A model generated the notes under the pieces. The model saw only the letters and a list, made by a program, of their open reading frames with translations. It was not told the origin of the DNA and did not search any database. A stretch of 64,000 bases of DNA, taken from the NCBI RefSeq assembly GCF_024345995.1, contig NZ_JAGQCE010000013.1:1-64000 (forward strand), in the 5' to 3' direction. Position 1 is the stretch's first letter, and every line of letters begins with the position of its first letter. The translations under genes were made by a program, and so were the position numbers. This DNA comes from Synechococcus sp. Cruz-7E5 (GTDB taxonomy: Bacteria; Cyanobacteriota; Cyanobacteriia; PCC-6307; Cyanobiaceae). This document shows, one piece after another, positions 34,226 to 42,855 of this stretch.

Positions 34226-34307
34226 GGCGTTGCGATCACAGCCGGTCGCAAACTCTCGTTAAATTGATTCAACTGCCTACACCTAGGCTCTCTTTCGTCT
34301 ATCTCCC

Positions 34308-34652
34308 GTGCCGGCCCTGCAGCCACCTCTTTCCACAGCCCTCGGCCTACTGATGGTGGTTGTGGTGGTGGCCCTGGTGGCCTGGGCTCTTCAGTTGATG
34401 CAGGCGGCCAACGACCGCCGTGAGTTTTCGCTGATGCTCGCCGGCTGCATGGTCTGTTCTGCCGCTGTCGGCCTGGCCACTGTGATGGTGCTCACCCTCA
34501 CCGGTCCAAACCGCCTCGCCGGCCGAGCTCTCTGGTTGCCCCAGCCCATCGAGGAACCAGGCGTCAGCCTCGATTCGGTCAACCTGCCCTGGGAAGGGTC
34601 CCTCGATTGCCTGGTGGATCCCAGCCGCTGCTCCGACCTGCGATTGTCCTGA
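34308..34652 (+). CDS. Small hypothetical membrane protein
   Basis: A 114-residue protein starting with GTG 34308. Two hydrophobic segments are clear: LGLLMVVVVVALVAWALQLM (about 13-32) and LMLAGCMVCSAAVGLATVMVLTL (about 42-64), followed by a polar tail with two cysteines (SLDCLVDPSRCSDLRLS) that could form a disulphide. It lies between hisF and menG on the same strand, with 24 bp to menG. No named family recognised; position and start signals make it a probable gene. Confidence 0.6.
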   Translation: MPALQPPLSTALGLLMVVVVVALVAWALQLMQAANDRREFSLMLAGCMVCSAAVGLATVMVLTLTGPNRLAGRALWLPQPIEEPGVSLDSVNLPWEGSLDCLVDPSRCSDLRLS

Positions 34653-34676
34653 GAGTTCCCCGCTCCATCTCCGCCG

Positions 34677-35390
34677 TTGAAGCCCGGTGATCCCAAGGCG
34701 GTGCGAGAGCTGTTCGAGGCCATCGCCCCTCGCTACGACCAGCTCAATGACTTGCTTTCCTTCGGGCTCCACCGCCTCTGGAAGCGCCAGGCGGTGCTGT
34801 GGTTGCGGCCGAGGCCAGGTCAGCGACTGATCGATCTCTGCTGCGGCACCGGTGATCTGGCACTGGTGCTGGCCGGGAAGGTGCGGCCAGGCGGGCAGGT
34901 GATCGGCCTTGATGCAGCCAGTGCTCCCCTGCAGGTGGCCGCCGCCCGCGCCGCCCGCCAGCCCTGGCTGCCGCTGCAGTGGCGCCAGGGCGATGCCCTG
35001 GCCACAGGCCTGCCGCCCCAGTCGTTCGATGGTGCGGTGATGGCCTACGGGCTGCGCAATCTGGCTGATCCAGCCGAGGGCTTCAGGGAGCTGCGCCGGC
35101 TGCTGCGCCCGGGCGGGCGGGCGGCGGTGCTGGATTTCAACCGCCCCGACCCCAGCTCTCCCACCGGGGCAATGGCAGCGGCCTTCCAGCGCCTCTACCT
35201 GCGCCGGCTGGTGGTGCCCACCGCGCGCCTGTTCGATCTGCCCGAGCAGTACGCCTACCTCGAAGCCAGCCTGGAGCGCTTTCCCAGCGGCGGCGAGCAG
35301 CACCAGCTGGCGCGAGCAGCGGGCTTCAGCTGGGCCCGTCACCGTCCCCTGGCCGGCGGCCAGATGGGCTTGCTGCAGTTGCTGGCCTGA
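34677..35390 (+). CDS. menG: Demethylphylloquinone/2-phytyl-1,4-naphthoquinone methyltransferase
   Basis: A 237-residue UbiE/MenG-family enzyme. Motifs: LFEAIAPRYDQLNDLLSFGLHRLWK at the N-terminus, IDLCCGTGDLAL (SAM motif I, about 52), VMAYGLRNLADPAEGFRELRRLLRPGG and VLDFNRPD. In cyanobacteria it performs the last methylation in phylloquinone synthesis for photosystem I. TTG 34677 is used because the homologous N-terminus begins only four codons later. It stands alone apart from the small membrane gene before it. Confidence 0.9.
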   Translation: MKPGDPKAVRELFEAIAPRYDQLNDLLSFGLHRLWKRQAVLWLRPRPGQRLIDLCCGTGDLALVLAGKVRPGGQVIGLDAASAPLQVAAARAARQPWLPLQWRQGDALATGLPPQSFDGAVMAYGLRNLADPAEGFRELRRLLRPGGRAAVLDFNRPDPSSPTGAMAAAFQRLYLRRLVVPTARLFDLPEQYAYLEASLERFPSGGEQHQLARAAGFSWARHRPLAGGQMGLLQLLA

Positions 35391-35417
35391 GACCTCGCCC
35401 CTCGCCGGGTCGCAGCA

Positions 35418-35705
35418 TCAGCCGCAGTAGACCTTCACCCAGGTGAGAGCATCGGCTTTGCTGATTCCCTCGAATTCGATGTCGTAGTCGCGGCTGTCAC
35501 ACCATCCATTCACGTACGAGCCGTCATCCCAGAAGATGCCGATCGACTCCCGGTCCCGGCACACCTTCACGGCATTGCCGCCGTCGTCTCTGTCGAAGCG
35601 GCAGTCGCTGTCGCGCCACTCCGCCGCCGTGGCCGGAGCGATAACGGACATGGACAGCGACGCCAGCGCGAACCAGCTGAGACCCAGGGCTTTGAGTGTC
35701 GTCAT
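35418..35705 (-). CDS. Small secreted hypothetical protein
   Basis: A 95-residue protein with a signal peptide (ALGLSWFALASLSMSVIAPATAAEW; cleavage probably after ATA-A near 28) and a mature part with four cysteines: SDCRFDR, KVCRDR, GWCDSR and VYCG. The spacing suggests two disulphides. The mature region resembles a duplicated short WD/YNG pattern (FWDDGSYVNGW). Family unknown to me. It is monocistronic, between menG and glyQ. Confidence 0.65.
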   Translation of the reverse strand: MTTLKALGLSWFALASLSMSVIAPATAAEWRDSDCRFDRDDGGNAVKVCRDRESIGIFWDDGSYVNGWCDSRDYDIEFEGISKADALTWVKVYCG

Positions 35706-35876
35706 GGGCGATGTCCGTGCTGATTCTCAAGCAATTGATGACCTCTGGCCCGGCAGTCCGTTGTCGTCAAAGCTGCGGTTTGCGGAACCCCGGCCCCCTG
35801 GCGCCGTCGCCGTTCAGAATCCCTGCCAGCGGGCGACGGCCACGCCCAAGACTCCATCCCAGATCCGGTCAGCTCC

Positions 35877-36785
35877 GTGCACTTCCAGGACATCATCGCC
35901 GCCCTGAACAGCTTCTGGGCCGACCAGGGCTGCCTGTTGCTGCAGCCCTACGACACGGAAAAAGGCGCCGGCACGATGAGTCCGCACACGGTGCTGCGGG
36001 CGATCGGTCCCGAGCCCTGGGCCGTGGCTTACCCCGAACCCTGCCGCCGCCCCACCGACGGCCGCTACGGCGACAACCCCAACCGCGCCCAGCACTACTT
36101 CCAGTACCAGGTGCTGATCAAGCCCTCCCCCGACGGCATCCAGGAGACCTACCTGGCCTCCCTCGAAGCCCTCGGCATCCGCCAGCGTGACCACGACATC
36201 CGCTTCGTGGAGGACAACTGGGAGTCGCCAACCCTCGGTGCCTGGGGTGTGGGCTGGGAGGTGTGGCTGGATGGCATGGAGGTCACCCAGTTCACCTATT
36301 TCCAGCAGTGCGGCGGCCTCGACTGCAGGCCGGTGTCGATCGAGATCACCTACGGGCTCGAACGCCTCGCCATGTACCTCCAGGATGTGGAGAGCATCTG
36401 GGACCTGAGCTGGAACGGCCAGCGCAGCTACGGCGATCTGTGGCTGGCCTCCGAGAAGGGCCAGTGCACCTACAACTTCGAGGCCTCCAACCCCGAACGA
36501 CTGCAGCAGCTCTTTGCCCTCTATGAGGCGGAAGCCGGCGATCTGGTGGCGGCGGGCCTGCCCGCCCCGGCACTGGATTACGTGCTCAAGTGCAGCCACA
36601 CCTTCAACCTGCTGGAGGCCCGCGGCGTGATCTCGGTCACGGAGCGCACCGCCACCATCGGCCGCATCCGCCACCTGGCGCGCCAGGTGGCCGAGGCCTG
36701 GCTGCAGGAACGGCAGGCCCTGGGCTTTCCCCTGCTCAGCGACGACCAGCGCCGCGCCATCGCGGCTGAACCGGCTCTGGCCTGA
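35877..36785 (+). CDS. glyQ: Glycyl-tRNA synthetase alpha subunit
   Basis: A 302-residue class II synthetase subunit. [55 protein letters not shown] and [30 protein letters not shown] hold the class II motifs and glycine site; [13 protein letters not shown] is motif 3. It joins the beta subunit (GlyS), encoded elsewhere, to charge tRNA-Gly. GTG 35877. The gene is followed after 24 bp by a 59-residue ORF and then comEC. Confidence 0.96.
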   Translation: MHFQDIIAALNSFWADQGCLLLQPYDTEKGAGTMSPHTVLRAIGPEPWAVAYPEPCRRPTDGRYGDNPNRAQHYFQYQVLIKPSPDGIQETYLASLEALGIRQRDHDIRFVEDNWESPTLGAWGVGWEVWLDGMEVTQFTYFQQCGGLDCRPVSIEITYGLERLAMYLQDVESIWDLSWNGQRSYGDLWLASEKGQCTYNFEASNPERLQQLFALYEAEAGDLVAAGLPAPALDYVLKCSHTFNLLEARGVISVTERTATIGRIRHLARQVAEAWLQERQALGFPLLSDDQRRAIAAEPALA

Positions 36786-36809
36786 GGTCACTCCAGGGAG
36801 GCTCCGCCG

Positions 36810-36989
36810 ATGAAACGCAACCTGCTGGCGCTGGTGCTGATCGCTGGCAGCTTCCAGACGGGCCGGCTCACGGAGCGGGCGATCTGGCCCTGCCGGCTGA
36901 GGCCGCTGGCGGCCCTGGTGGCTCCGCTGCTGGGTCAGGAGTTGCCCAGCCCCCAGCTCTGTGAGCTGATGCTCAGCCTGCCCGGCTGA
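36810..36989 (+). CDS. Short ORF between glyQ and comEC
   Basis: ATG 36810 is preceded by a good ribosome-binding site (GGGAGG, 7 bp upstream) and opens 59 codons beginning MKRNLLALVLIAGSFQTGR. The first 15 residues look like a short signal sequence or anchor, and two cysteines occur later (WPCRLRP, LCELML). It is 24 bp after glyQ and 88 bp before comEC. I know no family; similar short ORFs follow glyQ in related genomes only if a comparison confirms it. Confidence 0.5.
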   Translation: MKRNLLALVLIAGSFQTGRLTERAIWPCRLRPLAALVAPLLGQELPSPQLCELMLSLPG

Positions 36990-37077
36990 CGCTGGCGACC
37001 AGATGACCACAGATGGCGACCTGATGGCGACCAGAACCCCTTGAGCGGGGAACCCTTCGGGGACTGGCGCTGGTTCC

Positions 37078-39147
37078 ATGCCCTTTCTTGTGGTGTCGCT
37101 CGCCCTGGCGGGGCTGGCGCTGGGCACCGTGCCCCTGGCCGCCATGCCCCGGCTGGTCCTCCTGCTCCTGTTCGGGGCGGCCGGCTGCTGGCGGGCACGG
37201 CAGCTGGGGGCCAGGCCATTGCCGACGCTGACCCTGGTGGTGATTGCCCCGTCGCTGCTGCTCTGGTCGCTCTGGCGCCAGCCCCAGCCAGGCCCCGGCG
37301 ATCCGGTGCAGCTGTTGCAGGGCGAAAGTGGCCGTGAGATGGTGCTGCGTGGCCAGCTCGTCAGCGATCCCCGCCCTCGGGGCGATGCGGGGGGCTGCTC
37401 GGTGCCCATGCGCACGGCCGGCGGACGCACGGAGCTGCTGCTGGAGCCCTGTCCGCCCCTGCGCCAGGGCTGGCTGGTGGAGGCCAGCGGCAGCCTGCGG
37501 CGGCCGGCCAGCGGCCCCCATCCGCTGCTGAGCGGTCCGGCGGAACGCCTCGCTCGCCGCGGCATCTGGAGCCAGCTGCGCCTGGGGGCCAGCACGGATC
37601 TGAGGGTGCTGGCTCGCCCGGCCACCCCCATCGCCGATCTGCGCCGCCGCATGGCCGCCGCCCTGATTCAGCAGGGCGGGGAGCGCCGTGGGGGCATTCT
37701 CGCTGCCCTCGTGCTCGGCAGCGCCGTGGTGCCATTGCCTGTGGATGTGGGCGCCAGCTTCCGCGCCGCCGGTCTCTCCCACGCCCTGGCCGCCTCCGGC
37801 TTCCACCTCTCGGTGCTGCTTGGCGCGGTGATGGCCCTCGGTCGCCGGCTGCCGCGGCTCCCCCGCTGCCTCCTGGCCCTGGGGGCGATGCTGCTGTTCC
37901 TGCTGCTGGCGGGCCCCCAGCCCTCGGTGGTGCGAGCGGTGCTGATGGGTGGGGTGGCCTTTGCGGTGCTGGAGAGCGGCGGCCGCAGCCGGCCCCTGGG
38001 GGTGCTGCTGCTGAGCGTTCTGCTGATGCTGCTGGTCCAGCCCTGGTGGCTTCAGGACGTGGGCTTCCAGCTCTCGGTGGCGGCGACCGCCGGGCTGATC
38101 CTCACCGCCCGTCCCCTGGAGACGGCCCTGACCAGGCGCCTGCCGGCCTGGGCGGCGGCGGGGCTGGCGGTGCCCGTGGCCGCCTCGCTCTGGACCCTGC
38201 CGCTGCAGTTGCACCATTTCGGCATCGTTCCTCTTTATGCCGTGCCCGCCAACCTGCTGGTGGCGCCCCTGCTCACCCCGCTCACCCTCGGCGCCATGGC
38301 GATGGCCCTCACGGCGGTGCTGCTGCCCCCCCTGCTGCCGCTGCTGGCCTGGCCGCTGCTGCCACTGAGCGGATTGCTGCTGGCGATCACCCGTGCGATT
38401 GCGGCCCTGCCGATGGCCCAGTGGCAGCTGGGTCGCCCACTGCCCGCCCTGGTGCTGCTCTTCGGCCTCTCACTGCTGCCCTGGCTGCTGCCGGCTGCCG
38501 GCGCCTGGCCGCGGCGGCTGGGGGCAGGGGGGCTGGCGCTGGTGCTGACGGTTCATCTGGCCCTGCTCGGCGGTGATGCCCTGCTGCTGGTGCACCGCTG
38601 GAGCGGCGATCTGCTGGTGGCCCGCCACCGGGGGCGTGGCGCCCTGGTGAGTGGCCGCGCCGATGACTTCAGCTGCGCCGATGCCCGCAAGCTCGCCAGC
38701 GGCCTCGGCCTGGAGCGCTACGACTGGATCACCCTGCTCGATCCGGTCGCCCCGACCGATCCAGCCTGCTGGAGTGGCCAGACCTCGCTGCTGGTCTCCA
38801 GCCACGATGGGCAGAGCGGCCTGCAGCCGGGTCAGCGCCTGGAGAGCCCCGGGCTCAGCCTTGCTCCCCTCAGCGGCGACAGCCAGGCCATGGCCCTCGG
38901 TATCGGCCGCCACCGCTGGTGGCTGCTGCCCGATCCCCAGTCGCTCGAGGCCTGGAGCGATCGCGGCCAGCCCAATGATGGATCGCTGGCGGGAGTGTGG
39001 CTTGGTTTTCGCCCCAGCCCCCGCCAGCAGCAGCTGCTGAGCGCCGCTGGCCCCGGACGGGTCTGGCTCAGCGGCACGGCCCCCGGCCTGCCAAGGGGTT
39101 GGAGCGCCAGCGGGAAGAGTGGATCGCTGGAGGGAGCAGCAGGCTGA
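37078..39147 (+). CDS. comEC: ComEC/Rec2 DNA uptake channel protein
   Basis: A 689-residue polytopic membrane protein. The N-terminal DUF4131 part (about 1-170) is followed by the Competence domain with the signature GLSHALAASGFHLSVLLGAVMALG (about 220-245) and the helices through PLQLHHFGIVPLYAVPANLLVAPL. The C-terminal third is metallo-beta-lactamase-like in position, but the zinc-binding HxHxDH motif is not seen, as in many picocyanobacterial ComEC. It would carry single-stranded DNA across the inner membrane. Start ATG 37078. Confidence 0.88.
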   Translation: MPFLVVSLALAGLALGTVPLAAMPRLVLLLLFGAAGCWRARQLGARPLPTLTLVVIAPSLLLWSLWRQPQPGPGDPVQLLQGESGREMVLRGQLVSDPRPRGDAGGCSVPMRTAGGRTELLLEPCPPLRQGWLVEASGSLRRPASGPHPLLSGPAERLARRGIWSQLRLGASTDLRVLARPATPIADLRRRMAAALIQQGGERRGGILAALVLGSAVVPLPVDVGASFRAAGLSHALAASGFHLSVLLGAVMALGRRLPRLPRCLLALGAMLLFLLLAGPQPSVVRAVLMGGVAFAVLESGGRSRPLGVLLLSVLLMLLVQPWWLQDVGFQLSVAATAGLILTARPLETALTRRLPAWAAAGLAVPVAASLWTLPLQLHHFGIVPLYAVPANLLVAPLLTPLTLGAMAMALTAVLLPPLLPLLAWPLLPLSGLLLAITRAIAALPMAQWQLGRPLPALVLLFGLSLLPWLLPAAGAWPRRLGAGGLALVLTVHLALLGGDALLLVHRWSGDLLVARHRGRGALVSGRADDFSCADARKLASGLGLERYDWITLLDPVAPTDPACWSGQTSLLVSSHDGQSGLQPGQRLESPGLSLAPLSGDSQAMALGIGRHRWWLLPDPQSLEAWSDRGQPNDGSLAGVWLGFRPSPRQQQLLSAAGPGRVWLSGTAPGLPRGWSASGKSGSLEGAAG

Positions 39148-39237
39148 CGCATGCGCGTTGATGAATTCGTGCTGATGAATCCGTAGAGTGCCGCCTGGCT
39201 GAGCCATCGATGCCTGTGGGCATGGAAGGTCGGTCCT

Positions 39238-39322
39238 GGAGAGGTGGCTGAGTGGTCGAAAGCGAACGACTCGAAATCGTTTGAAGGGAAACCTTCCGTG
39301 GGTTCGAATCCCACCCTCTCCG
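39238..39322 (+). tRNA. tRNA-Ser (anticodon CGA)
   Basis: The acceptor stem pairs GGAGAGG (39238-39244) with CCTCTCC (39315-39321), discriminator G at 39322. The anticodon loop CTCGAAA lies between AACGA and TCGTT, giving anticodon CGA, reading UCG. A long variable arm (GAAGGGAAACCTTC) marks it as a type II tRNA, and GGTTCGAATCC is the T arm. No CCA is encoded. A weak hairpin CCGTTTT/AAAACGG (39320-39338) follows and may serve in termination or processing. Confidence 0.96.
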
Positions 39323-39522
39323 TTTTCGGTCAAAACGGGACTTCCCGGCAGGTCTAGTTGCGTCCCACAACTTCCTGCGATCCAAGCTGGGATCAGGGCC
39401 AGCGGGGCTGCACTGCAGCACCTGGAGCAACGCCTCGATCGACTGGATCAGCTGGTGGTGTTGATCGCTCAGCTGCTGGCGGGATCTACCCTCCCGCCAA
39501 CCTGAAGCTCCAGCCGCAGCCC

Positions 39523-39717
39523 ATGCCATTGCCCTCAAATCCTGAGAAGCTGGGCCGCTTTCTGCTGCGTGGCCTGCGCATCGGTGCCAGCACGATCTCG
39601 ATCGTGGAGCTACTGCGCAGCGACTGGACCGGCGGCCTCAGCGCTGGGGTGGCCTGGCTGGTGTTTCTGCAGGTGGAGCGGCGGCTGCCGCCAGAACCGA
39701 CGGACACCCAGAGTTGA
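39523..39717 (+). CDS. Small hypothetical protein
   Basis: A 64-residue protein from ATG 39523: PSNPEKLGRFLLRGLRIGASTISIVELLR, a GGLSAGVAWLVFLQVERRL hydrophobic segment near 40-55 and a polar tail. It looks like a small amphipathic or single-pass membrane protein. Upstream in another frame (about 39379-39505) are codons reading LQHLEQRLDRLDQLVVLIAQLL, a coiled-coil-like piece with no start codon, which may be a degraded neighbour. Unknown function. Confidence 0.5.
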   Translation: MPLPSNPEKLGRFLLRGLRIGASTISIVELLRSDWTGGLSAGVAWLVFLQVERRLPPEPTDTQS

Positions 39718-40394
39718 GCTCCAGCCTGCAGGCCCTGGCAGTGTTGCCAGGCTCGCCGAGGGTGCCGGTTCCGGAGCCATGAAGCCCTCTTCATGAATCC
39801 CCGTTGCGCCCGGTGAAGACAGTTGTTGATCGCGCTGCAGAAATTGCCAGCAGCGGCTTGCCGTCCGATTGTGAATGCATCGACAACCGGGAGGCTCCAG
39901 AGCATGGAAGACACCCCACCTGAGCATCAGCCAGGAGTGCGCTGACGATCCGGTCCCTGCTCCAACAATCTCGACGGATCACTGACTTCCCTGGCGTGTG
40001 ACATCGTCGCCGTCCACTGCACCGTTAATGGCTCTGCCTCAGGTGCCCAGGACCAAACGGGAGGTCCCACTTGTCAACTGGCCCCAGGTGCCAGCGTCAG
40101 CAGCTCCGCCCCCACACCCAAACACCTTCAAAGCCCGGTGGCCTCGTCACCGGGCTTTGTCGTGCAGGCCCCAGGCTGCCTGGGTCGATGGAGCGAATCG
40201 GCTCGGGTCCGGGCATCGACGGGCCGAGCCTTGCTGCCTCTTTTCGAGAAGGCTTCGCCTAGGTGGAAGCCAAGGGCTGTAGTGCCCTGTGCGTCGCGCC
40301 GTTATCGGTTGGCTGCCAGCCTGGGCACCATTCCGGCTCTGATTGCTTGCCCCTCGATTACGCCACCCTTCGGCCCGTTCCATGCACGCCAGCA
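39718..40394. other. Gene-free region with one strong hairpin
   Basis: About 680 bp without a convincing ORF. At 40130-40158 an 11-bp perfect inverted repeat (AAAGCCCGGTG and CACCGGGCTTT, 7-base loop) forms a strong stem but lacks a following T-run on the + strand. On the minus strand the stem ends in AAAGCCC-TTT context, also without a T-run. The segment before it has C-rich single-stranded stretches. It could be the 3' end of a small RNA or a bidirectional terminator. The last 150 bp should hold the P450 promoter. Confidence 0.45.
40130..40158. terminator. Strong 11-bp hairpin in gene-free region
   Basis: Arms 40130-40140 and 40148-40158 are perfectly complementary, loop GCCTCGT. No uridine tract follows, so a classical intrinsic terminator is not certain; cyanobacteria often terminate with weak T-tracts. 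It may equally end a small RNA transcribed from about 39900-40100. Confidence 0.45.
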
Positions 40395-41693
40395 ATGAGC
40401 GGCGTGCTGGAGACCCTCGCCTTCCTGCGGGATCCTGATTTCGCGCGCTCACGCTTCGAGCGCTACGGCGATGTCTACGAAACCAGCCTGCTGGGGCAGC
40501 GCACCGTGTTCATTCGCGGCGGGCAGGCGATCGGCGACCTGTTCGCCCAGGCTGATTCGGTTCAGGGCTGGTGGCCGGACAGTGTGCGGGAGCTGCTGGG
40601 GCCGCTGTCGCTGGCCAACCGCAACGGTGCCGATCACAAAGCCCGCCGTCGGGTGGTGGGCCAGCTGTTCGCATCCGCTGCCCTGAAGCGGTACAGCCCG
40701 GCGATCGTGGCGCTGGTTGATGGCCTCACAGAGGAGCTGCTCGTCGATGAACCACCCGTGGCCCTGGTGCCAAAGCTGCGGCGCTTTGCCTTCAGCGTGA
40801 TCGCCAGCACGGTGCTGGGGCTTGATGGCGTCGATCGCGATGCCCTGTTCGTGGACTTCGAAACCTGGTGCCAGGGCCTGTTCTCCCTGCCGTTCGCCCT
40901 GCCCGGCAGTCCATTCGCCCGAGCCCGTCAGGCCCGCAAGCGCCTGTTGCTGCGTCTGGGCTCTGTGCTCCAGAAGGCCCAGGCCGCCGCTGCATCCGGA
41001 GCGCCCCTCGCCGCAGGTGGACTCGATCTGCTGGCCGGAGGCCTGGATGAAGCCGGTCTCCCCCTGGCCGACGACGACGTGGCGGAGCAGCTTCTGCTCC
41101 TGCTGTTCGCCGGCTACGAAACAACCGCCTCCTCGCTCAGTTGCCTGCTGCTGACCCTGCTCCGGCACCCCGCGGAGCTGGCCTGGCTGCTGGAAGAATT
41201 TGACACCTTGCCCTGGCCACCGGCGGAGGGGGAAGCGGTGACCGCCTACGACGCCCTGCGGGCCCCACGGTTGGATGCGGTGGTGAAGGAGGTGATGCGG
41301 TTGACCCCGCCGGTGGGGGGCTTCTTTCGACGCACCCGGGAGCCCATCGCTCTGGCCGGTGTCCTGGTGCCGGCCGATCGGGTGGTGCAGGTGAACATCA
41401 GCGCCAGCCATCGCCATGGTGCCGACCCGGATGATCTGGCGGCCTTTCGGCCCCAGCGGCATCTTGACGGAGACGCAGCAGTGTTCCTGCTGCCCTACGG
41501 AGGCGGTGAGCGGGTCTGCCTGGGCAAGGCGCTGGCGGAGCTGGAAATCCGGCTGCTGGCGGTGGGGCTGCTCAAGCAGCTGAGCCTGGAGATGGAGCCG
41601 GATCAGGACCTGACGCTCATGGTCATTCCCAGCCCCTCCCCGAAGGATGGCCTGCTGGTGCGCCCACGCCGCAGAGCCGCTCCCCACAAGTGA
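40395..41693 (+). CDS. Cytochrome P450 (CYP120-like)
   Basis: A 432-residue P450. Helix I has LFAGYETTASS (oxygen-activating Thr near 246), the ExxR motif is KEVMRL, and the haem-binding loop is LPYGGGERVCLGKALAELE with the axial Cys near 378. Length and the FFRRTREP region resemble cyanobacterial CYP120 (retinoid hydroxylase in Synechocystis). ATG 40395 is the best start; the frame upstream is open but not homologous. Redox partners would be ferredoxin and its reductase. The substrate is not known. Overlaps a small membrane gene by 4 bp. Confidence 0.9.
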   Translation: MSGVLETLAFLRDPDFARSRFERYGDVYETSLLGQRTVFIRGGQAIGDLFAQADSVQGWWPDSVRELLGPLSLANRNGADHKARRRVVGQLFASAALKRYSPAIVALVDGLTEELLVDEPPVALVPKLRRFAFSVIASTVLGLDGVDRDALFVDFETWCQGLFSLPFALPGSPFARARQARKRLLLRLGSVLQKAQAAAASGAPLAAGGLDLLAGGLDEAGLPLADDDVAEQLLLLLFAGYETTASSLSCLLLTLLRHPAELAWLLEEFDTLPWPPAEGEAVTAYDALRAPRLDAVVKEVMRLTPPVGGFFRRTREPIALAGVLVPADRVVQVNISASHRHGADPDDLAAFRPQRHLDGDAAVFLLPYGGGERVCLGKALAELEIRLLAVGLLKQLSLEMEPDQDLTLMVIPSPSPKDGLLVRPRRRAAPHK

Positions 41694-41887
41694 TCGGCCA
41701 TGGGCTCAACGCTCGAGAGGCCATCAGACTCCCCAAGGCCCTGCTGCTGCTTACGGTGCAGGAGCATTGGGATGATCGAATGCCTCGCTGGCTCCAACGC
41801 CTCTCCCAGCGGCCCTCACTGCTGTGGAACACCGGCATCGGCCTGATCATCGGCCTGTCACTGCTGCGCTGGCTGCTGCAGCGCTGA
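41690..41887 (+). CDS. Small hypothetical membrane protein downstream of P450
   Basis: GTG 41690 overlaps the P450 stop and gives 65 residues; ATG 41780 gives 35 residues (MPRWLQRLSQRPSLLW..) that contain the only clear feature, one membrane segment (NTGIGLIIGLSLLRWLL). Translational coupling with the P450 favours the longer form. No family recognised. Confidence 0.45.
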   Translation: MIGHGLNAREAIRLPKALLLLTVQEHWDDRMPRWLQRLSQRPSLLWNTGIGLIIGLSLLRWLLQR

Positions 41888-41892
41888 AGTGT

Positions 41893-42046
41893 TCAGGGAA
41901 TGAACAGATCTTCGTAGTCGCCGCCTTCGATGGTGGCGACCGCTGCCTGGAGCTCGCTTGTGAACTCGCGATGCAGCTTGTCGTAGCTGACCCAGCCTGA
42001 ATGGGTTCCAGAAGATCATCAGCGCCAGGTTCACCACCCCGATCAC
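41893..42046 (-). pseudogene. Frameshifted small ORF of unknown family
   Basis: On the minus strand GTG 42046 begins MIGVVNLALMIFWNPF (hydrophobic), while after about 41996 a different frame reads VSYDKLHREFTSELQAAVATI and ends EDLFIP at TGA 41893-41895. Both halves look protein-like and join at the point where the frames cross, suggesting one small gene with a frameshift. It lies just after fetB. I cannot name the family. Confidence 0.35.
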
Positions 42047-42051
42047 CTCGT

Positions 42052-42855
42052 TCAGCCGACCAACCGATCGAGCCGCAACTGATGGTCAGCGCTGGTGAGC
42101 CGTCCGTAGGCCAGGCCAACGACGCCGAACACGCCCAGCGCTGTCGCCGAAGCGATCATGAACAGGATCACGATCTGGTAGCGAACAGCCGCATCCGGCG
42201 TCGCTCCCTGGAGGATCTGGCCGGTCATCATCCCCGGCAGGCTCACCAGCCCCATCACCATCATCGAGTTGATCGTCGGGATCATTGCCACGCGGATCGC
42301 GTCACGCACCACCTCCTGGCAGGCCTCCCAGCGGGTCGCTCCCAGGGCCAGGGCTGTTTCAACCTGATCGCGCCCGCTGCGCAAACCCTCCATGAAGCGA
42401 TCGAGCCCCAGGGAGATGCCGTTGAGCGTGTTGCCCAGAACCATCCCCAGCAGGGGGATCAGATATTGGGGGTCATACCAGGGCTGGGGCTGGATCAGCC
42501 CCGTCACCGCCAGGCCCGTGACCAGCGCCGAGGAGGCCATCACCGAGAGCAGGCTGTTGAGGTAGATGCCGGCGAAGCGGCGCCGGGTGCGCTGGACGGC
42601 CGAAATCCCCGCGATCATGGCCATGGCCGCACCCACCAGCACGATCAGCGGCGCATGGTCCTGGCGGAACAGCCACTCGAGCACGAAGCCCACCAGCAGC
42701 AACTGCACCACCATGCGCAGCGAGGCCACCAGCAGGCTGCGCGTCAGGCCCAGGCGCAACGCCGCCGAAAGCCCCACGTTCACCAGGATCAGCAGGGCGG
42801 AAAGCGCCAGGCGGCCATCGCTGATCGTCAGGGCTCCTGAGGTCATGGGCGTCAT
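42052..42855 (-). CDS. fetB: ABC transporter permease, FetB/YbbM (UPF0014) family
   Basis: A 267-residue membrane protein with multiple hydrophobic helices. Family signatures are MVVQLLLVGFVLEWLF, LIPLLGMVLGNTLNGISLGLDR, ALALGATRWEACQEVVRDAIR and LVSLPGMMTGQILQGA. In E. coli FetAB protects against oxidative stress by iron export. ATG 42855 overlaps the fetA stop (ATGA); ATG 42846 is an internal alternative. Substrate assignment to iron is by family. Confidence 0.88.
   Translation of the reverse strand: MTPMTSGALTISDGRLALSALLILVNVGLSAALRLGLTRSLLVASLRMVVQLLLVGFVLEWLFRQDHAPLIVLVGAAMAMIAGISAVQRTRRRFAGIYLNSLLSVMASSALVTGLAVTGLIQPQPWYDPQYLIPLLGMVLGNTLNGISLGLDRFMEGLRSGRDQVETALALGATRWEACQEVVRDAIRVAMIPTINSMMVMGLVSLPGMMTGQILQGATPDAAVRYQIVILFMIASATALGVFGVVGLAYGRLTSADHQLRLDRLVG

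Noticed and set aside
35814-37652. 612-codon minus-strand frame across glyQ and comEC
   Set aside because: It is antisense to two clearly recognised genes, has no domain, and is an effect of high GC.
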